Source of the DNA: LC029 sp036676475
Lineage (GTDB): Bacteria; Bacillota; Bacilli; Aneurinibacillales; RAOX-1
Assembly: GCA_036676475.1 (NCBI GenBank)
Contig: JAKFCU010000029.1
Span: 1 to 64,000 of the forward strand
Direction: 5' to 3'
Length of the DNA: 64,000 nt
Below the pieces are notes generated by a model. That model worked only from the letters and a program-made list of their open reading frames with translations. It was not told the DNA's origin and made no database searches. Made by a program: the position numbers and the translations under genes. Below are positions 60,577 to 64,000 of this stretch, piece after piece (positions within the stretch are counted from its first letter, which is position 1; every line of letters starts with the position of its first letter).

Positions 60577-61854
60577 TTACTTAGTGATTCTATCTCTTCC
60601 ACCCATATAAGGACGAAGCACTTCTGGAATGACTACACTGCCATCTTCCTGCTGATAGTTTTCTAATATAGCGGCAACCGTTCTGCCAATTGCTAATCCA
60701 GATCCATTTAAGGTATGAACAAACTCCGGCTTAGCTTTACTATCCCGACGGAAGCGAATATTAGCACGGCGAGCCTGGAAGTCTTCAAAATTACTGCAAG
60801 ATGAAATTTCGCGATAGGTCTCATTACTTGGCAGCCATACTTCAATATCGTAGGTTTTCGCCGAAGAAAACCCAATATCGCCGGTACATAGGCTTAATAC
60901 CCGATAAGGTAGACCTAATAATTGAAGGACCTTTTCCGCATTAGCCGTTAAGCTCTCTAAGGCATCATACGAATCTTCCGGCTTCTCGAACTTGACTAAT
61001 TCCACTTTGTTAAACTGATGCTGACGGATCAGCCCTCTCGTATCTCTACCGGCAGAACCGGCCTCTGAACGGAAGCACGCACTATAGGCAGTATACTTAA
61101 TCGGCAACTGCTCGGCAGAGAGAATGTCATCCCGATGATAATTGGTGACAGGCACCTCAGCTGTAGGAATTAAAAAGTATTCCGTACCCTCTAGTCTGAA
61201 TACATCCTCTGCAAACTTAGGCAACTGTCCGGTTCCCGTCAAACTAGCACGATTAACAATATATGGAGGCAGCATTTCCTCATAACCATGTTGATCCACA
61301 TGTAGATCAAGCATGAATTGGATCAAGGCACGTTCTAAGCGAGACCCCAATCCTTTATAAAAGACGAAACGACTACCCGTTACTTTTGCTGCGGCTTCAA
61401 AATCCAAAATTTTCAATTCTAAGGCTACATCCCAATGTGCCTTCGCTTGAAAAGAAAACGTTGGGACCTCCCCCCAGTGACGAATGGGAACATTCTCCTC
61501 TTCCGAATGACCTATCGGAACACTCTCATGAGGAACATTAGGAATACCAAATAAGATTTGCTCCAATTCTTCCTCAATCTGACGAATTTGCTCATCAAAC
61601 TCTTTGATCTGATCTGATACAACCTTCATTTCAGTAATCAGGTCCTGCGCATCTTCCTTGTTTCTCTTTTTTAGCGCAATTTCCTCAGATACGGTATTTC
61701 GCTTATTCTTTAAAGCTTCGCTTTCCACCAATAAAGACCTTCTCTTTTCATCTAACTCGGTGAATTTATTAATTTCACTAGATTGGGCCCCTCTGTTTTG
61801 TAATCCTTTTTTAACACCCTCTAAATCATTTCGTAGTCGCTTCATATCTAACAT
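60577..61854 (-). CDS. serS: Seryl-tRNA synthetase
   Basis: 425 residues from ATG 61854, the usual length. N-terminal antiparallel coiled coil (about 1-110), class II catalytic core with motif 2 (SACFRSEAGSAGRDTRGLIR) and motif 3 (LNGSGLAIGRTVAAILENYQ). Charges tRNA-Ser with serine. Regulated by the T-box leader at 61925. It follows pdxS-pdxT on the same strand. Confidence 0.97.
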   Translation of the reverse strand: MLDMKRLRNDLEGVKKGLQNRGAQSSEINKFTELDEKRRSLLVESEALKNKRNTVSEEIALKKRNKEDAQDLITEMKVVSDQIKEFDEQIRQIEEELEQILFGIPNVPHESVPIGHSEEENVPIRHWGEVPTFSFQAKAHWDVALELKILDFEAAAKVTGSRFVFYKGLGSRLERALIQFMLDLHVDQHGYEEMLPPYIVNRASLTGTGQLPKFAEDVFRLEGTEYFLIPTAEVPVTNYHRDDILSAEQLPIKYTAYSACFRSEAGSAGRDTRGLIRQHQFNKVELVKFEKPEDSYDALESLTANAEKVLQLLGLPYRVLSLCTGDIGFSSAKTYDIEVWLPSNETYREISSCSNFEDFQARRANIRFRRDSKAKPEFVHTLNGSGLAIGRTVAAILENYQQEDGSVVIPEVLRPYMGGRDRITK

Positions 61855-61882
61855 GTACAATCACATCCTTCTTTACATAAGA

Positions 61883-61926
61883 AAGCTACTGGCGTAGCCT
61901 TATGCGTATAATACTTTCCGATAAGT
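61883..61926 (+). repeat. 44-bp interspersed structured repeat, copy C
   Basis: Third copy; lies in the serS leader between the T-box and the start codon. It has the cleanest GCTAC-TGGC-GTAGC hairpin. Confidence 0.7.
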
Positions 61927-62130
61927 GAAATAAAAAATCCCGTCCCACATTAGGGACGAGATTGTATACCCGCGTTGCCACCCTAGTTGGCTATTCTCAA
62001 ATAGCCCACTTCATTGGTCAGAAAGCTCAGGGGTGGATTCACCAACAGACCAGATCGGTTCGCACCTGCCACCGACTCTCTTAACTAGTTCTGTTTGATT
62101 ACTTTTCCCATCGTTGCTTTGCTATAAATT
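61925..62130 (-). promoter_or_regulatory. T-box leader of serS
   Basis: The minus strand contains the T-box consensus AGGGTGGCAACGCGGG and a following terminator stem (GTCCC/GGGAC then TTTTTTA). The upstream part can form Stem I and the specifier loop. It should read uncharged tRNA-Ser. Ends are approximate. Confidence 0.85.
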
Positions 62131-62172
62131 TATAGGAATAATGTACCACATTTTGAATTTATTAGCAAATAT

Positions 62173-62766
62173 CTATATTAATGCTGTTTGACCCTGATAT
62201 TCCTTCACCATCTCCAAGAAGTAAGCATGCATCCGTTCATCATCTGTCAGCTCCGGATGGAAGGAAGCGGCTAGAACATGTCCTTGTCTAGCGGCAACAA
62301 TTTCTCCATTGTGTATAGATAGAATATCAACTTCTTTACTGACTTCCAGGATGAGAGGTGCACGGATAAAGACAGCACGGAAATCACTCCCAATCCCTTT
62401 GACTTCAAGGTTCACTTCAAAGCTTTCGCGTTGGCGACCAAAGGCATTGCGCTGGACCTGGATATCCATAATTCCTAAATGGTTCCAATCCTGTCCTGTG
62501 ATTTCCTTCGCTAAGATAATCATACCTGCGCAGGTTCCAAACATCGGCTTCTTTTGTTGGTGAAATTGTTGTAGTGCTTGATCAAATCCATAAAGCTTCA
62601 TCAGCTTTCCGATGGTTGTACTCTCACCGCCTGGAATGACCAGACCATCAATCTCATCTAATTGGGAAACCTTCTTAACGGCGATTGCTTCTGCACCCGC
62701 TTTTTCAAGCAGGCGAAGATGTTCAGCAACCGCTCCTTGAAGAGCGAGGACGCCTACTTTTCTCAT
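62173..62766 (-). CDS. pdxT: Pyridoxal 5'-phosphate synthase glutaminase subunit
   Basis: 197 residues. Triad-type glutaminase: GGESTTIGKL (about 46), nucleophile Cys in GTCAGMIILA (about 80) and the His/Glu pair SFHPELTDDE (about 170). It gives ammonia to PdxS for vitamin B6 synthesis. Starts two bases after pdxS. Confidence 0.97.
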   Translation of the reverse strand: MRKVGVLALQGAVAEHLRLLEKAGAEAIAVKKVSQLDEIDGLVIPGGESTTIGKLMKLYGFDQALQQFHQQKKPMFGTCAGMIILAKEITGQDWNHLGIMDIQVQRNAFGRQRESFEVNLEVKGIGSDFRAVFIRAPLILEVSKEVDILSIHNGEIVAARQGHVLAASFHPELTDDERMHAYFLEMVKEYQGQTALI

Positions 62767-62768
62767 GA

Positions 62769-63653
62769 TTACCAGCCACGCTCTGCCATGCGCTCATTTT
62801 TTAGAAGAGTATTAATTTCGATCCCCTTCATGGCATTTCCTAAATCCTTAGAAAGCTGACCAATCAACGCATAGTCTTGGTAATGAGTCGTTGCTTGCAC
62901 GATCGCTTTGGCAAATTTCTCAGGGTTGTCAGACTTAAAGATACCGGATCCAACAAATACCCCATCCGAACCTAATTGCATCATCAAAGCCGCATCAGCA
63001 GGAGTAGCTACTCCACCAGCAGCAAAGTTAACTACAGGCAGCTTGCCATTCTTATGAACGTACTCTAATAATTCAAAAGGTGCTCCCAAATTTTTCGCTT
63101 CTGCCATTAATTCATCATAGGACATGCTTTGAACCTTGCGAATTTGGCCCTGCATCATACGTTGGTGACGGACAGCTTCCACGATATTTCCTGTTCCAGG
63201 CTCTCCTTTGGTACGAATCATGGACGCCCCTTCTCCAATACGACGGAGTGCTTCTCCTAGATCACGGGCACCACATACAAAAGGAACCGTAAAGTCCTTT
63301 TTATTAATATGGAAAACCTCATCTGCTGGAGTTAATACTTCGCTCTCATCTATGTAGTCTACGCCGAGTGCTTCAAGAACTTTTGCTTCTACAAAATGGC
63401 CAATACGCGCTTTGGCCATAACAGGAATGGATACAACTTTCATGACTTCTTCTACGATAGTAGGGTCTGCCATACGTGCCACTCCACCAGCCGCACGAAT
63501 ATCAGCAGGAACTCGTTCCAATGCCATAACTGCTACAGCACCAGCAGCTTCTGCCACTTTTGCTTGCTCTGCATTGACAACATCCATGATGACGCCGCCC
63601 TTTTGCATTTCTGCCATACCGCGTTTAACTCTTGATGTACCAGTTTCTATCAT
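62769..63653 (-). CDS. pdxS: Pyridoxal 5'-phosphate synthase subunit PdxS
   Basis: 294 residues from ATG 63653 (AGGGGG ribosome site). Very conserved: MALERVPADIRAAGGVARMA, GVDYIDESEVLTPADE and FAAGGVATPADAALMMQLGS. Forms PLP from ribose or ribulose phosphate, a triose phosphate and ammonia. Partner pdxT follows. Confidence 0.97.
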   Translation of the reverse strand: MIETGTSRVKRGMAEMQKGGVIMDVVNAEQAKVAEAAGAVAVMALERVPADIRAAGGVARMADPTIVEEVMKVVSIPVMAKARIGHFVEAKVLEALGVDYIDESEVLTPADEVFHINKKDFTVPFVCGARDLGEALRRIGEGASMIRTKGEPGTGNIVEAVRHQRMMQGQIRKVQSMSYDELMAEAKNLGAPFELLEYVHKNGKLPVVNFAAGGVATPADAALMMQLGSDGVFVGSGIFKSDNPEKFAKAIVQATTHYQDYALIGQLSKDLGNAMKGIEINTLLKNERMAERGW

Positions 63654-63747
63654 GTTAATCCCCCTACAAACCATTAGAAATGTTTAATATAATCATTATT
63701 ATTTTCTTATTTTACATAAAGCCACATGAAAAGACAACATCATCCAA

Positions 63748-64000
63748 CTAGAACATCCCTGTGATGCTCTCGACAAGTCCTCCAAAAATTCCACCGACAA
63801 AATTCTTAATCGCACGGAAAAATAAACGAATCCAGCCTGCTTCCTCCACTTCTTGCTCAGCCACAAGATTTACTCCTGCATTTTTTTCGTCAGCAGGACG
63901 GAGATACTCATTCACATCTTTGCCTGAATATTGTACGGTTACTTTTCCTATAGCTTGTCCTTTTTTAACAGGAGCTATTACTTCATTTAGCTGAGCAACC
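63748..64000 (-). CDS. dacA: D-alanyl-D-alanine carboxypeptidase, C-terminal part
   Basis: 84 codons, open at the window edge. NEVIAPVKKGQAIGKVTVQY is the C-terminal beta domain of PBP5-like enzymes; AGWIRLFFRAIKNFVGGIFG and the following GLVESITGMF are the amphipathic membrane anchor. The dacA-pdxS-pdxT-serS order supports the call. Catalytic domain lies outside. Confidence 0.88.
   Translation of the reverse strand, partial: VAQLNEVIAPVKKGQAIGKVTVQYSGKDVNEYLRPADEKNAGVNLVAEQEVEEAGWIRLFFRAIKNFVGGIFGGLVESITGMF

Overview
The window looks like a chromosome segment from a low-to-mid GC Gram-positive endospore-former (Bacillales, probably Paenibacillaceae-like). The right end carries the order dacA-pdxS-pdxT-serS seen in Bacillales near the replication origin, with a T-box leader in front of serS. 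Other Bacillales traits are a DUF47-Pit operon behind a PhoP-type box, an Fnr-like regulator with TGTGA-N6-TCACA-type sites, and a YozG/DUF2975 pair. I cannot name the species from sequence alone.

Layout. 1-6 kb, read leftward: DUF47-pit phosphate uptake, a tungstate-type ABC operon (regulator-tupA-tupB-tupC), and a CBS-domain protein. 6-12.5 kb: two tRNAs, a CorA transporter, a DoxX protein with an Fnr-like site, a membrane protein, a chemotaxis receptor, and a partly decayed tRNA/SRP-RNA cluster in which a tRNA-Ala copy is split by a 19-bp-arm hairpin. 12.5-20.5 kb: a GGDEF-EAL protein, a MerR/TipAS regulator, small secreted or membrane proteins, a broken nuclease gene and an orphan tungstate-binding lipoprotein. 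20.9-36 kb: hcp behind an Fnr-like site, then an accessory stretch rich in broken genes (DNA-ligase tail, Imm26-like protein, recombinase, transposase, amj), two DUF1036 paralogs, a second tRNA/SRP array, and an nhaB that looks imported.

36.1-54.2 kb is an 18-kb integrated element bounded by perfect 49-bp direct repeats. The right repeat is the 3' part of an intact tRNA-Arg(CCT). It encodes an integrase with a hairpin-sequestered ribosome site, a second catalytic-only recombinase, regulators, winged-helix proteins, 46-bp tandem iterons, a small-terminase-like HTH protein beside a GACCCC-rich non-coding stretch, and two toxin-like peptides. Its only recognisable virion genes are a tail assembly chaperone with a canonical -1 frameshift heptamer and a short tape measure protein. 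No capsid, portal, large terminase or lysin is visible. It may be a phage satellite that acts on a helper's tail, or a pruned prophage; this is the most interesting object here.

54.2-64 kb returns to chromosome: a chemoreceptor remnant, a formate/nitrite-type channel, a divergent polysaccharide deacetylase, a LysM/coiled-coil protein, the Fnr-like regulator, a DUF2249/GGDEF-EAL pair, a V4R protein, and serS-pdxT-pdxS-dacA. The Fnr-like regulator, hcp, the formate/nitrite channel, DoxX and two tungstate-binding proteins together suggest a facultative organism with a low-oxygen nitrogen-oxide response.
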